Assembly (NCBI RefSeq): GCF_902459805.1
Contig: NZ_CABPST010000008.1
Coordinates: 162,584-226,583, forward strand
Source of the DNA: Pandoraea bronchicola
GTDB lineage: Bacteria > Pseudomonadota > Gammaproteobacteria > Burkholderiales > Burkholderiaceae
Direction of reading: 5' to 3'
DNA length: 64,000 nucleotides
Positions within the stretch are counted from its first letter, which is position 1, and every line of letters starts with the position of its first letter. Of the stretch, positions 10,707-18,741 are shown in pieces. The translations under genes and the position numbers were made by a program. The notes beneath the pieces are model-generated. The model saw only the letters and a list, made by a program, of their open reading frames with translations. It did not search any database and was not told the origin of the DNA.

Positions 10707-11657
10707 TCAGGCGGTGTTATCCGTGCGGCATGACGTCGCAGTGCCCGGCACCGTGCCAAGGGCGATGCCGCCCACGATCAGGGCGAGCGCAACCCAGACG
10801 TCCCATCCTAGCGACTCGCGCAGGACGAGCGCCGAGGCGAGCGTGCCGACCACCGGCACGCCGAGCAGCCCGAGGGACGTGACGCCCGCCGGCAACTGGC
10901 GCGTGACCATTCCGGCGAGCCAGTAGGCGATGCCCCCGCCCATGATCCCGCCATAGGCCAGCAATCCTGAAAACCCGCCCCAGCCGGTGATGCGCGGCGT
11001 GCCATCGACTACGAGCGCGAGCGTGCACATCACCCCGCTGGCGAGCAGTAATTGCCAGGGGCTGAGTTCGAAAGGACCGTTGACCCAGCGGTGTGCCCGC
11101 ATGTGGACGATAGCCACTGCCCAGACAAAGGCAGCCGCCAGCACCAGCGCATTGCCCAATACGGCGTCGTGGTTGTGCCAGTCGAACGCGAGCGGGTTGA
11201 ACATTGCCGCCAGACCGAGCAAGCCGCACGCCAGTCCGAGCAGACGTCGCGGCGTGAGTGCTTCGCCCAGCCACACGCGCGCGGCGGGCATCACCCATAG
11301 GGGCGTGGTGTAGGCGAGTACGGCGGAGCGTCCGGCGCTGACGTATTGGAGACTCAGGGCGACGAGCAGGGAGAACGCCGTCATGTGGAGCAGCCCGACG
11401 CTCAGGATGACGGGCAGGTCACCCCTGCGCGGGAGCACCAGACGCCGGGTGAGGGCACAGATGACGAAAAGCGTCATCATGCCGACGAGCGAGCGCAGCG
11501 CCGCGCTCCACCATGGCGAGACATGCGCAAGCAACGCCTTGCTCACCGGCCAGTTCACGCCCCACGCCACGACGACGATGGCGAAGAGCACACCGGCGTG
11601 GGATCGCACAGCGGCACGATTCGAGGCAAGGCGTAGCAGACTGGCTGGCAGGTTCAC
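10707..11657 (-). CDS. DMT-superfamily transporter (EamA domains)
   Basis: Inner-membrane protein of about 316 aa with some ten predicted helices arranged as two EamA repeats; members export amino acids or other metabolites. The GTG at 11657 is chosen because a GGGAG-like ribosome site precedes it and the membrane domain begins soon after. An upstream in-frame GTG at 11711 would add 18 non-hydrophobic residues. It is transcribed towards the nitronate monooxygenase gene with 125 bp between them, so the two could share a message. Substrate unknown. Confidence 0.85.
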   Translation of the reverse strand: MNLPASLLRLASNRAAVRSHAGVLFAIVVVAWGVNWPVSKALLAHVSPWWSAALRSLVGMMTLFVICALTRRLVLPRRGDLPVILSVGLLHMTAFSLLVALSLQYVSAGRSAVLAYTTPLWVMPAARVWLGEALTPRRLLGLACGLLGLAAMFNPLAFDWHNHDAVLGNALVLAAAFVWAVAIVHMRAHRWVNGPFELSPWQLLLASGVMCTLALVVDGTPRITGWGGFSGLLAYGGIMGGGIAYWLAGMVTRQLPAGVTSLGLLGVPVVGTLASALVLRESLGWDVWVALALIVGGIALGTVPGTATSCRTDNTA

Positions 11658-12056
11658 GCTCACAGGCTCCCGGTGGTCGCGGATGAGCGTTTCGCGACAC
11701 GCGGAACGCACGATCCCGTCACGTTAGGGCAGCCGTGGAGGGTAGAGAAGCGCCAGAAACGAGGGAATCGGTGGTGCCACGGCGTGCCGAGGTCCAGGCG
11801 GCGATGCACCGCAGCACGACTTGGCACAGCCAGGGGGCGTTCAGGACTCGTTTTGTCGCGCCGAGTGACTAAGGCAGAGTCGATGCGGCACGAACGATGC
11901 GGAGTCTGGCTCGCATGCAACGCCGGCTTCGGCATGGAAGACCTGCTTTCCGTCTTCTCGGGCGCTGTGGCCGAGTGCGAGCGCATTCATGCGCATATCG
12001 TCATTCGGGAGCCGGACCCTGACTGGCTGGCTTCGCGGGCGTTTTGAACCCCATCC
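11658..12056. other. Gene-free stretch
   Basis: About 400 bp upstream of the DMT transporter. Short open frames exist on both strands but have low-complexity, Arg-rich translations typical of non-coding GC-rich DNA. No RNA gene, terminator or repeat was recognised. Confidence 0.4.
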
Positions 12057-12392
12057 CTAACCAACGACGAACACGGTTCCATGAGGTTCCGCATAAATTA
12101 CCAGGCCATGCGGGCCGACTCTCAATGCACACTCCCATGCCGACGCAAAATCGGAATAGCGAGCAATGCGGGAGTGTCGCTTGGGATTTCCAAATATCAG
12201 CCTGCCGTTGGTTTCCGGCGCATTTATGACAAAGGCGCCCTTCGCACATTGCCATACGGCAAATCCCGAGAATGCCAATTGACCAGGTGGGCGTATCACT
12301 TCAATCCGGTGGCCAGCGTTGCCTTTGCCTGGGCCGTTTCTGATTTTTTTCGCCCAATTCACGACGTTTCCGTAGCGCTCTTGTCTCGACAT
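12057..12392 (-). CDS. Small conserved hypothetical protein, paralogue of 40425-40772
   Basis: Unrecognised 111-aa protein. It is judged real because its translation aligns over nearly its whole length with the 115-aa protein at 40425-40772. Shared features are a Trp near residue 13, the block F-x-G-F-x-V-W, an A-x-x-x-A-x-E segment (W-E-C-A here) and a C-terminal L-x-I/L-Y-A-x-x-x-G-x-V-F. The fold is probably a small alpha/beta domain. Base composition is more AT-rich than the flanks, as in the following regulator gene. No signal peptide or catalytic motif is seen, and the function is unknown. Confidence 0.6.
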   Translation of the reverse strand: MSRQERYGNVVNWAKKIRNGPGKGNAGHRIEVIRPPGQLAFSGFAVWQCAKGAFVINAPETNGRLIFGNPKRHSRIARYSDFASAWECALRVGPHGLVIYAEPHGTVFVVG

Positions 12393-12669
12393 GAGAACTC
12401 CATTTCCGGTGTTGACGGTGAACGATTCCCGGGGGCGGGGAGGCGCTGGGCATCGCGGTGCAGGTCACGAAGGTCGAAACTCGTTGCGGCTCGTTGTGCC
12501 CTCAGCACACGTTGCAAGTCGCACCGTAATCGCGCAGCCATATCGACTGCGCCGCGACGCAAGCGCAATTATTTCTCGGTCGTTTCATGTGAGCATCCGT
12601 GCCAACCACCGAGGTTAGGTGCGTATAGGAATGTGACTTATTTCGAGATCGATCAAACACGCCGCGCTC

Positions 12670-13368
12670 ATGATGAAATCCGACAGCAAACTAATTTGCC
12701 TGATAGAGAATTTCCCGGTGTCAGCAAGCCTGAAAGAATCCGATACCGGGAGATACGTGATTAACAACATTCACAATCTCAGGCAGTTTGGGCTCCAAGA
12801 TTGGAGGGACGTCACGGGACTGAGAATTCAAGACCTCGCATTTCCCACAACGGCGTGGGGAAGGCAGTACGCGAGATCGGTAGAGATGCTTGATATTGCC
12901 GCCCGAGAAACGAAATCCGCCGTAAGCGCACGGCATCGCTTCATGGACAGCGATGGGGGCGTTCAAATGGAGGAGGCAACGAAATTCCCGATATTTGGAT
13001 TCAACGGGAATGTTCTGGGCATCGTTAGCTATCGTCACGACGTGACACGAACACTTCCGCCAATCCGCATTTACCAGCTTTACCGGCATTTTTATCCTGC
13101 GCTTGAAGCCATCAAGCGATCGCTGGTTTTCTTCGGCGTCGAAACCCATTTCCTGTCCCTGCCGGCTGAAGCCCAAATTTGCGCATTCCTACTCGGATCG
13201 GAGCGCTACTCCAACAAGGAGATCGGCAGATTCATGGGGATATCGGACAGAACCGTCGAGTGTCATTGCGCCGCCCTGCGGAACAAGATCGTTGGCGGAG
13301 CGCTGACGCAAGCCTTACATATTCTCAAGAGAAACATGTTATGCGACGAAGATTCGATCCAATATTGA
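12670..13368 (+). CDS. LuxR-type regulator with N-terminal PAS-like sensor
   Basis: A 232-aa regulator. Residues ~30-130 resemble a PAS domain (V-T-G-L-R-I-Q-D-L then a G-N-V-L-G-I-V-S-Y-R-H-D-V-T beta-strand end). Residues ~165-220 form a LuxR HTH (Y-S-N-K-E-I-G-R-F-M-G-I-S-D-R-T-V-E). No phospho-receiver or homoserine-lactone domain is visible, so it probably senses a ligand or redox cue through the PAS-like part. The gene is noticeably AT-rich compared with its surroundings and overlaps the following MFS gene by 28 bp, suggesting it controls that carrier. Probably horizontally acquired. Confidence 0.75.
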   Translation: MMKSDSKLICLIENFPVSASLKESDTGRYVINNIHNLRQFGLQDWRDVTGLRIQDLAFPTTAWGRQYARSVEMLDIAARETKSAVSARHRFMDSDGGVQMEEATKFPIFGFNGNVLGIVSYRHDVTRTLPPIRIYQLYRHFYPALEAIKRSLVFFGVETHFLSLPAEAQICAFLLGSERYSNKEIGRFMGISDRTVECHCAALRNKIVGGALTQALHILKRNMLCDEDSIQY

Positions 13369-14648
13369 AAATTGCATTTACGGCAAATACGGTCGAATGG
13401 TTTGAGTTCTCGCTCACCGCGTTCATGGCATTGGAAATCGGTCGCCTCTTCTTTCCGGCTGCCAGCGACAAGAACGCACTGATGCTCAGTTTTCTGGTGT
13501 TCTCGAGCAGTTACCTGGCACGCCCCTTAGGCAGCATATTCTTTGGCATTCTGGGGAATCGGCGCGGTACGGGAGCGGCGCTGAAACTGAGTTTGCTCGG
13601 GATGGCGATTCCGGCATCGCTGATCGCATTTTTGCCCACGTATCAGACTGCGGGCTATGTAGCGACTGCTGCGTTGCTGCTGCTCAAGGTCATGCAGGGT
13701 TTTTGCGCAGGCGGGGAGACGCCATTAAGTGGCTACTACGTCTCGTTGAGTGTAAGCAACAGGAATCGAGGCGCGTACTGTGCGCTGGTTGCCGGTAGTG
13801 GTTTTAGTGGCATGTTGCTGGCGTCTGGAACCATCTTCGCATTGCCGTACGTGGCCAATTGGCTGCGCTTGGCGGATTTACCCATCTCAGGCTATGTGCC
13901 TGACACATGGAGATGGCCGTTTCTTCTTTGCATCCCGTTGTCGGTCCTGGTCTATTTTTTACGCTCGTCGATCGCAGCGGATCGAAAACCACCGATGCCC
14001 GTCGCTTCTCGCTCGCGCACGGCAACGCCGCTGGTGCAAGCCTTCATCCTGGTTGCGTACCTGGAAATCGCCATCTATTCGTTGTTCGTGTGGATGCCAA
14101 GCTATTTGCATACCTACCTGGGGATATCCAGCGCTGACGCTCGCTTGTCAAACGTCGCGGCGCTGCTGATCCTGTTCGTCTCAATGGTGGCGTCAGGTTA
14201 TATCTCACGCTTCATCGACGCGTCCAGGCTCGCCGTCATTGGAATCGTTTCGTTGGCGTGGAGCGTCTATCCGTTGTTCTATGTCCTGCAGCAAGGAGAT
14301 TTCGCCACACTGGTGGCTGTTCAGGCCGCATTTGCCGTCACGACCGGCTGCATGGGAGGCGTGATTTTCGTCATTCTTCCCGACCTGTTCAAGCACAACT
14401 GGGGAGACTTCGGCATGGCCGTCACTTACTCATTCGCCACCGCACTTTTGGGCGGAACTGCGCCGGTTGTGTGCGCCTATCTCATCAACGTGACGGACCT
14501 TCTGAGCGCACCGGCCATCTACATTGCGGCAAGCGGCTTATTGGCAGCGCCTGTGGCCTACCGTGTCTGCCGTGCGGATCGTGACCCAATACCCCATCTT
14601 CCGAGCGATAACGCCGCTAGCGCGTTTGCTTCTCGAGCCGGGCGCTGA
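13341..14648 (+). CDS. MFS transporter, metabolite:H+ symporter type
   Basis: A 435-aa inner-membrane carrier with about twelve helices. The N-terminal N-T-V-E-W-F-E-F motif and the layout of the first helices match the metabolite:proton symporter group (ShiA/ProP/KgtP relatives). The frame extends upstream through the luxR gene, but the ATG at 13341 is taken as start because it gives the family N-terminus M-R-R-R-F-D-P-I-L-K. It overlaps luxR by 28 bp and is followed after 5 bp by the ThiE-like gene, so the three appear co-transcribed. Substrate unknown. Confidence 0.85.
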   Translation: MRRRFDPILKIAFTANTVEWFEFSLTAFMALEIGRLFFPAASDKNALMLSFLVFSSSYLARPLGSIFFGILGNRRGTGAALKLSLLGMAIPASLIAFLPTYQTAGYVATAALLLLKVMQGFCAGGETPLSGYYVSLSVSNRNRGAYCALVAGSGFSGMLLASGTIFALPYVANWLRLADLPISGYVPDTWRWPFLLCIPLSVLVYFLRSSIAADRKPPMPVASRSRTATPLVQAFILVAYLEIAIYSLFVWMPSYLHTYLGISSADARLSNVAALLILFVSMVASGYISRFIDASRLAVIGIVSLAWSVYPLFYVLQQGDFATLVAVQAAFAVTTGCMGGVIFVILPDLFKHNWGDFGMAVTYSFATALLGGTAPVVCAYLINVTDLLSAPAIYIAASGLLAAPVAYRVCRADRDPIPHLPSDNAASAFASRAGR

Positions 14649-14653
14649 CGTCA

Positions 14654-15253
14654 ATGGAACAGGTCACTCGATACCCCCTCACTTATCTGATCACGCCCGA
14701 ACCGCCACGAAACGAACCGCTGGACGTTTTTATTGCGCAATTGGACTGTGCATTGAGGGCGGGCGTCCGTTTGGTGCAGCTACGCGCGAAGACCGTGACG
14801 TCTGCCCAGTACGCCTGGTTGGCCGAGAAGTCCCTGACCAGCTGTCGACGCTACAATGCGCGGCTGCTGCTCAATGCGCCGATAGCCATGGCCGAGGCAC
14901 TCCAGGCTGATGGTATCCACCTCACGAGCACACGTTTGATGGCGTGCAAGCGTCGGCCTTTGCCGCGCGGGCAACTCGTCTCCGCCGCCTGCCATGACGC
15001 GCACCAGGTCAAGCATGCCAGCGAGATTGGTGCTGACCTGCTGACCATTTCACCCGTCCTTCCCACAGCGACCCACACCACCGCAGTGCCCCTCGGCTGG
15101 GCTCGATTTCGCGAACTTGCGGCGCTGACGTCAGTTCCCGCCTATGCATTGGGGGGAATGTCGCTTGGCACCATAACGGAGGCTCGTGATGCCGGTGCGC
15201 AGGGCATTGCCGCGATTCGCGCGCTGTGGGGCGGGGCGGTCGACCGCTCATGA
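14654..15253 (+). CDS. Stand-alone thiamine-phosphate-synthase-like (TenI/ThiE) protein
   Basis: A 199-aa TIM-barrel protein of the ThiE/TenI family. The closest recognisable pattern is not classical ThiE but the C-terminal domain fused to Nudix (MutT) 8-oxo-dGTP hydrolases: L-R-A-K near residue 43, D-G-I-H-L-T-S, S-A-A-C-H-D, I-S-P-V-L-P-T-A-T-H, P-L-G-W and A-L-G-G-M, then G-I-A-A-I-R near the end. No Nudix domain is present here. Its 5-bp spacing to the MFS gene suggests one operon. Possible roles are TenI-like thiazole tautomerase or binding of a thiamine-related or nucleotide ligand; activity is not established. Confidence 0.72.
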   Translation: MEQVTRYPLTYLITPEPPRNEPLDVFIAQLDCALRAGVRLVQLRAKTVTSAQYAWLAEKSLTSCRRYNARLLLNAPIAMAEALQADGIHLTSTRLMACKRRPLPRGQLVSAACHDAHQVKHASEIGADLLTISPVLPTATHTTAVPLGWARFRELAALTSVPAYALGGMSLGTITEARDAGAQGIAAIRALWGGAVDRS

Positions 15254-15377
15254 GACTCCGCCTCGAGACGCTCGCGGGCCATTCTCAGTGGGCGCGAAAG
15301 GCCGTTTCCCACCCAGGCGGCGGCCAGTCGCGCGGGCTGACTCGAACAACCGCACGGCGGCGCTTGCCTTTCCGCAG

Positions 15378-15482
15378 TCAATCCGCGTTGCCTGAAGGTT
15401 CTTCTTCATACCAACGCCTCGTCTGAGCCGAGTCGCCCTTATCTTCAGCTTTGCCTGGCACGAAACATACCGGACAGGTCAA
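15378..15482 (-). CDS. Possible 34-aa Cys-motif micro-protein
   Basis: Immediately after hpnC a TTG overlapping its stop codon (TTGA) opens a short frame. The product begins M-T-C-P-V-C-F-V-P-G and ends in an acidic tail before a TGA at 15378. The C-P-x-C pattern and acidic/basic balance look more protein-like than neighbouring non-coding frames. There is no independent ribosome site and the start is a rare codon, so this is a weak prediction. Confidence 0.25.
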   Translation of the reverse strand: MTCPVCFVPGKAEDKGDSAQTRRWYEEEPSGNAD

Positions 15483-16342
15483 CGGGCGCGCGCCTTGGGC
15501 GGCGTGCCGCTCAACTTCATGCAAAGGCCACGCAGGAACACGCGCAGTCCATCGCTCTTGCCCAGTTGAGGGCGGTGGCGGAAGACGTCGTAGTTGGCGG
15601 CTTCGATCATGTCGAGAATGCGCAGGCCGCCATGCACCACGCAGCACAGTTCCAGCCCGAAGCGTCCCGGTACGCGGTTGGCGAGCGGCGCGCCGCGCAG
15701 CATCATCTGCCGGGCGAAGTCGACCTCGTAGCGCATGAGCGCACGCCAGCGCTCGTCGAACGTCTGTGCACCGATGTCGGCGTCGGTAACGCCGAAGCGG
15801 GCCATGTCGTCCTGAGGCAGGTACACGCGCGCCTTGCGCCAGTCGACTGCCACGTCCTGCCAGAAGTTGATGAGTTGCAGGGCAGAGCAGATGTCGTCCG
15901 AGCACGCAATGTTCTCGGGCGTGTCGAGCTTGAACAGGCCGAGCATGATGCGGCCGACCGGATCGGCCGACCGGCGCGTGTAGTCGCGCAACTCGGCAAA
16001 CGTCGCGTAACGCTTGACCTCGATATCCTGATCGAACGCCGAGAGCAGGTCTGAGAAGGGCTGGACCGGGAGTCGATGCTCGGCAATGACGCGCGCCAGA
16101 GCGGCGAACAGCGGCTTGTCGGGCGATGTCGGCTGCCCGGCGGCGATCTTGTCGAGTTCGGCCTGATAGGCCGCGAGGCCCGCGTGGCGCTCGGCGTTGG
16201 TCGCGTCGCCCTCGTCGGCAATGTCGTCGGCGGTGCGTGCGAAGTTGTAGATCACACCGACCGGCGCGCGCATTTCACGCGGCAGCAGGATGCTGGCGAC
16301 CGGGAAGTTCTCGTAATGCTCGATCTTGGCGTCGGAAGTCAT
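15479..16342 (-). CDS. hpnC: Squalene synthase HpnC
   Basis: Prenyl-condensing enzyme of the trans-isoprenyl diphosphate synthase fold (287 aa). In the HpnCDE pathway HpnD makes presqualene diphosphate, HpnC converts it to hydroxysqualene and HpnE reduces that to squalene. Both Asp-rich motifs are present: D-D-I-A-D-E near residue 40 and Q-D-V-A-V-D near residue 165, followed by R-V-Y-L-P. It is divergently oriented from hpnD, with a 177-bp intergenic region between their starts, whereas in many genomes hpnC, hpnD and hpnE form one operon. Confidence 0.92.
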   Translation of the reverse strand: MTSDAKIEHYENFPVASILLPREMRAPVGVIYNFARTADDIADEGDATNAERHAGLAAYQAELDKIAAGQPTSPDKPLFAALARVIAEHRLPVQPFSDLLSAFDQDIEVKRYATFAELRDYTRRSADPVGRIMLGLFKLDTPENIACSDDICSALQLINFWQDVAVDWRKARVYLPQDDMARFGVTDADIGAQTFDERWRALMRYEVDFARQMMLRGAPLANRVPGRFGLELCCVVHGGLRILDMIEAANYDVFRHRPQLGKSDGLRVFLRGLCMKLSGTPPKARAR

Positions 16343-16519
16343 CGGGCTGGTAAGGCAATTGGGGCAACGCGGCTGCGCTGAGTGCCCCGAGATTCTATGC
16401 TATCGTTCCCAATCCTGGCGGGAAAGTCGCGCCAATCCCCGGTATACTTCCCTCCTTGCAAGAATCCCCTGAGTTTTGTCCGTGGTGTCACCCTGTTCCC
16501 CTGCACGACGAGGAGCCTC

Positions 16520-17368
16520 GTGAGCGTCGCCGAACCGATCGAAATTTCGCCTGAGCAAAGCAGCGCACGCGTGGCGTCGGGCAGCAGTTTTTACGCTGCG
16601 ATGCGCATTCTGCCGCCCGCGCAGCGCGAAGGCATGTTCGAGATCTACGCCTTTTGCCGCGCCGTGGACGATATTGCCGACGACGGCGACGATACGTCGG
16701 CGAGCCGGATGTCGCGTCTGGCCGCATGGCGGCGCGATCTGGCCGATCTGTACGACGGACGCCCGTCGCCGTCGCTCGCGAACCTTGCCCGTGTGGTCAA
16801 GCAGTTCGGTCTGAAGCACGAAGATTTCATTGCCGTCATCGAGGGCATGGAAATGGATGCCTGCGGCCCCATCGTCGCGCCCGATCTGCCCACGCTCGAT
16901 CTGTATTGCGATCGCGTGGCAAGCGCCGTCGGCCGTCTGTCGGTCAAAGTGTTCGGCATGCCCGAGCAGGACGGCATCGACTTGTCCTATCACCTGGGCC
17001 GTGCGCTCCAACTGACGAATATTCTGCGCGATATCGACGAAGACGCCGGTATCGGCCGCGTCTATCTGCCGCGCGAAACGCTGGCGGACGCCGGTATCGT
17101 GGGGGCCACGCCGGAGAGGGTCGTCGCCGCCAAGCTCGATCGAGCCTGTGCGCCGCTTATCGCCCAGGCTCGCGAACATTACGCGAAGGCGCGGGCGATC
17201 ATGGCGCGGCATCCGCGACGTGTGGTCGTGGCGCCCGCCGTGATGGCCAAAGCCTACGGTGCGATTCTCGACAAACTCATTGCGCGCGGCTTTGCCGTGC
17301 CCCGCGAGCGCGTGCGAGTGCCGCGCTGGCGTCTCATTCTGATGCTGCTGCGGCAGATGGTCTTCTGA
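16520..17368 (+). CDS. hpnD: Presqualene diphosphate synthase HpnD
   Basis: Condenses two farnesyl diphosphates to presqualene diphosphate, the first committed hopanoid step (282 aa). Both Asp-rich motifs are present: D-D-I-A-D-D near residue 50 and D-I-D-E-D near residue 175, with G-R-V-Y-L-P-R-E after the second. The GTG at 16520 is chosen because AGGAG lies 4 bp upstream (16511-16515) and the family N-terminus follows; the longer open frame back to 16382 has no such support. It overlaps hpnE by one base (TGATG). First gene of hpnD-hpnE-shc-hpnG. Confidence 0.93.
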   Translation: MSVAEPIEISPEQSSARVASGSSFYAAMRILPPAQREGMFEIYAFCRAVDDIADDGDDTSASRMSRLAAWRRDLADLYDGRPSPSLANLARVVKQFGLKHEDFIAVIEGMEMDACGPIVAPDLPTLDLYCDRVASAVGRLSVKVFGMPEQDGIDLSYHLGRALQLTNILRDIDEDAGIGRVYLPRETLADAGIVGATPERVVAAKLDRACAPLIAQAREHYAKARAIMARHPRRVVVAPAVMAKAYGAILDKLIARGFAVPRERVRVPRWRLILMLLRQMVF

Positions 17369-18621
17369 TGGCGGGCACGGTTCACGTCATCGGCGCCGGC
17401 CTTGCAGGGCTGGCCGCCGCGGTAAGGCTTGCCACGCGCGGTGTGCCCGTTGTGCTGCACGAGGCCGCGCCGCAGGCGGGCGGGCGTTGCCGATCCTATT
17501 TCGACCGGCAGTTGAATGCCGTGATCGATAACGGCAATCATCTGGTGCTCTCGGGCAATACCACGATGCGCGAATTCACGCGCACCATCGGCGCCGAGCA
17601 CACGCTGACCGGCCCCGGTCGCGCCGAGTTTGCGTTCATCGACCTCGATAGCGACGAACGCTGGACGGTGCGTCTGTCGGAAGGGCGTCTGCCGTGGTGG
17701 ATCTTCGACAAGCACGCTCGCGTGCCGGACACGAAATGGTCGGACTATCTCTCGCTCGCGCCGCTGCTGCGCGCAGGGCCCGACGCGACGATGACCGACG
17801 CCATGCGTTGCCCGCCCACGCTGTACAAGCGGCTGATTCACCCGCTGTTTCTCGCCGTGCTCAACGCCGATCCGGCCGAAGGCTCGGCGCAGATGGCCGC
17901 TGCCGTCATTCGCGAGACGCTCGCCGCGGGCGGCAAGGCTTGCCATCCGCTGATTGCCAGCGACGGTCTGGACGTGTCGTTCGTCACGCCCGCACTGGCG
18001 TTCCTGGAAGCGAAGGGCGCGCGCGTGATGATGCAGCACCGTGTGCGTGCGTTGCACTTTGCGCCGGACGGCAGCCGCGTCGAAGCGATCGATTTTGGCG
18101 ATGGCCCCGAGGCGCTTGCGGCGGACGATGCGGTGGTGCTCGCCGTGCCACCGAACGTGGCCGCGGCGCTGGTGCCGGAGCTGACTACGCCGGATGAATA
18201 CCGCGCCATCGTCAACGCGCATTTTCAGGTGCCGCCGCCGCCGGGCTGCCCGCCGATGATTGGCGTGGTGAACGGTGTAAGCGACTGGATTTTCGCCTTC
18301 GATGGCCGTCTGTCGGTCACGATCAGCGGTGCAGATCATCTGCTCGACGAATCGCGGGAATCGCTCGCGCTTCGCATTTGGGAAGAGGTCGCACACGCCT
18401 GTCAGGTGCCGTCCACGCCGATGCCGGTGTGGCAACTGGTGCGTGAGAAGCGCGCCACGTTTGCGGCAACACCGGCGCAGGACAAGCGTCGCCCTGGCGC
18501 GCAGACGCGCTGGCGTAATCTCGCGCTGGCCGGCGACTGGACGGCCACCGGGCTGCCCGCGACCATCGAGGGCGCGCTGCGCAGCGGCAACCGGGCAGCC
18601 GACCTGCTGCGACCGGCCTGA
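17368..18621 (+). CDS. hpnE: Hydroxysqualene dehydroxylase HpnE
   Basis: FAD-dependent amine-oxidase/phytoene-desaturase-like protein (417 aa) that completes squalene formation. The N-terminus is a Rossmann dinucleotide site (V-I-G-A-G-L-A-G-L-A-A) followed by the E-A-A-P-Q-A-G-G-R motif that contacts FAD. A C-terminal FAD motif is seen in A-G-D-W-T-A-T-G-L-P-A-T-I-E-G-A. The same frame is open far upstream within hpnD; the ATG at 17368 is selected because it immediately precedes the dinucleotide fold and is coupled to the hpnD stop. Confidence 0.93.
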   Translation: MAGTVHVIGAGLAGLAAAVRLATRGVPVVLHEAAPQAGGRCRSYFDRQLNAVIDNGNHLVLSGNTTMREFTRTIGAEHTLTGPGRAEFAFIDLDSDERWTVRLSEGRLPWWIFDKHARVPDTKWSDYLSLAPLLRAGPDATMTDAMRCPPTLYKRLIHPLFLAVLNADPAEGSAQMAAAVIRETLAAGGKACHPLIASDGLDVSFVTPALAFLEAKGARVMMQHRVRALHFAPDGSRVEAIDFGDGPEALAADDAVVLAVPPNVAAALVPELTTPDEYRAIVNAHFQVPPPPGCPPMIGVVNGVSDWIFAFDGRLSVTISGADHLLDESRESLALRIWEEVAHACQVPSTPMPVWQLVREKRATFAATPAQDKRRPGAQTRWRNLALAGDWTATGLPATIEGALRSGNRAADLLRPA

Positions 18622-18741
18622 GCCTCGTCGGATCGTCTTACGCGCTAGCCGGGCAGCAGAACCCGGCGCAATCGCAAGAGTGAATGTTTAACCGGCGCGC
18701 ACGACGCGCCGCTCATACGCCTTTGAGTAGGCAAGAACGCC

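Noticed and set aside
16654-17367. Upstream extension of the hpnE frame through hpnD
   Set aside because: Arg-rich translation inside hpnD; the dinucleotide fold of HpnE starts only after ATG 17368.
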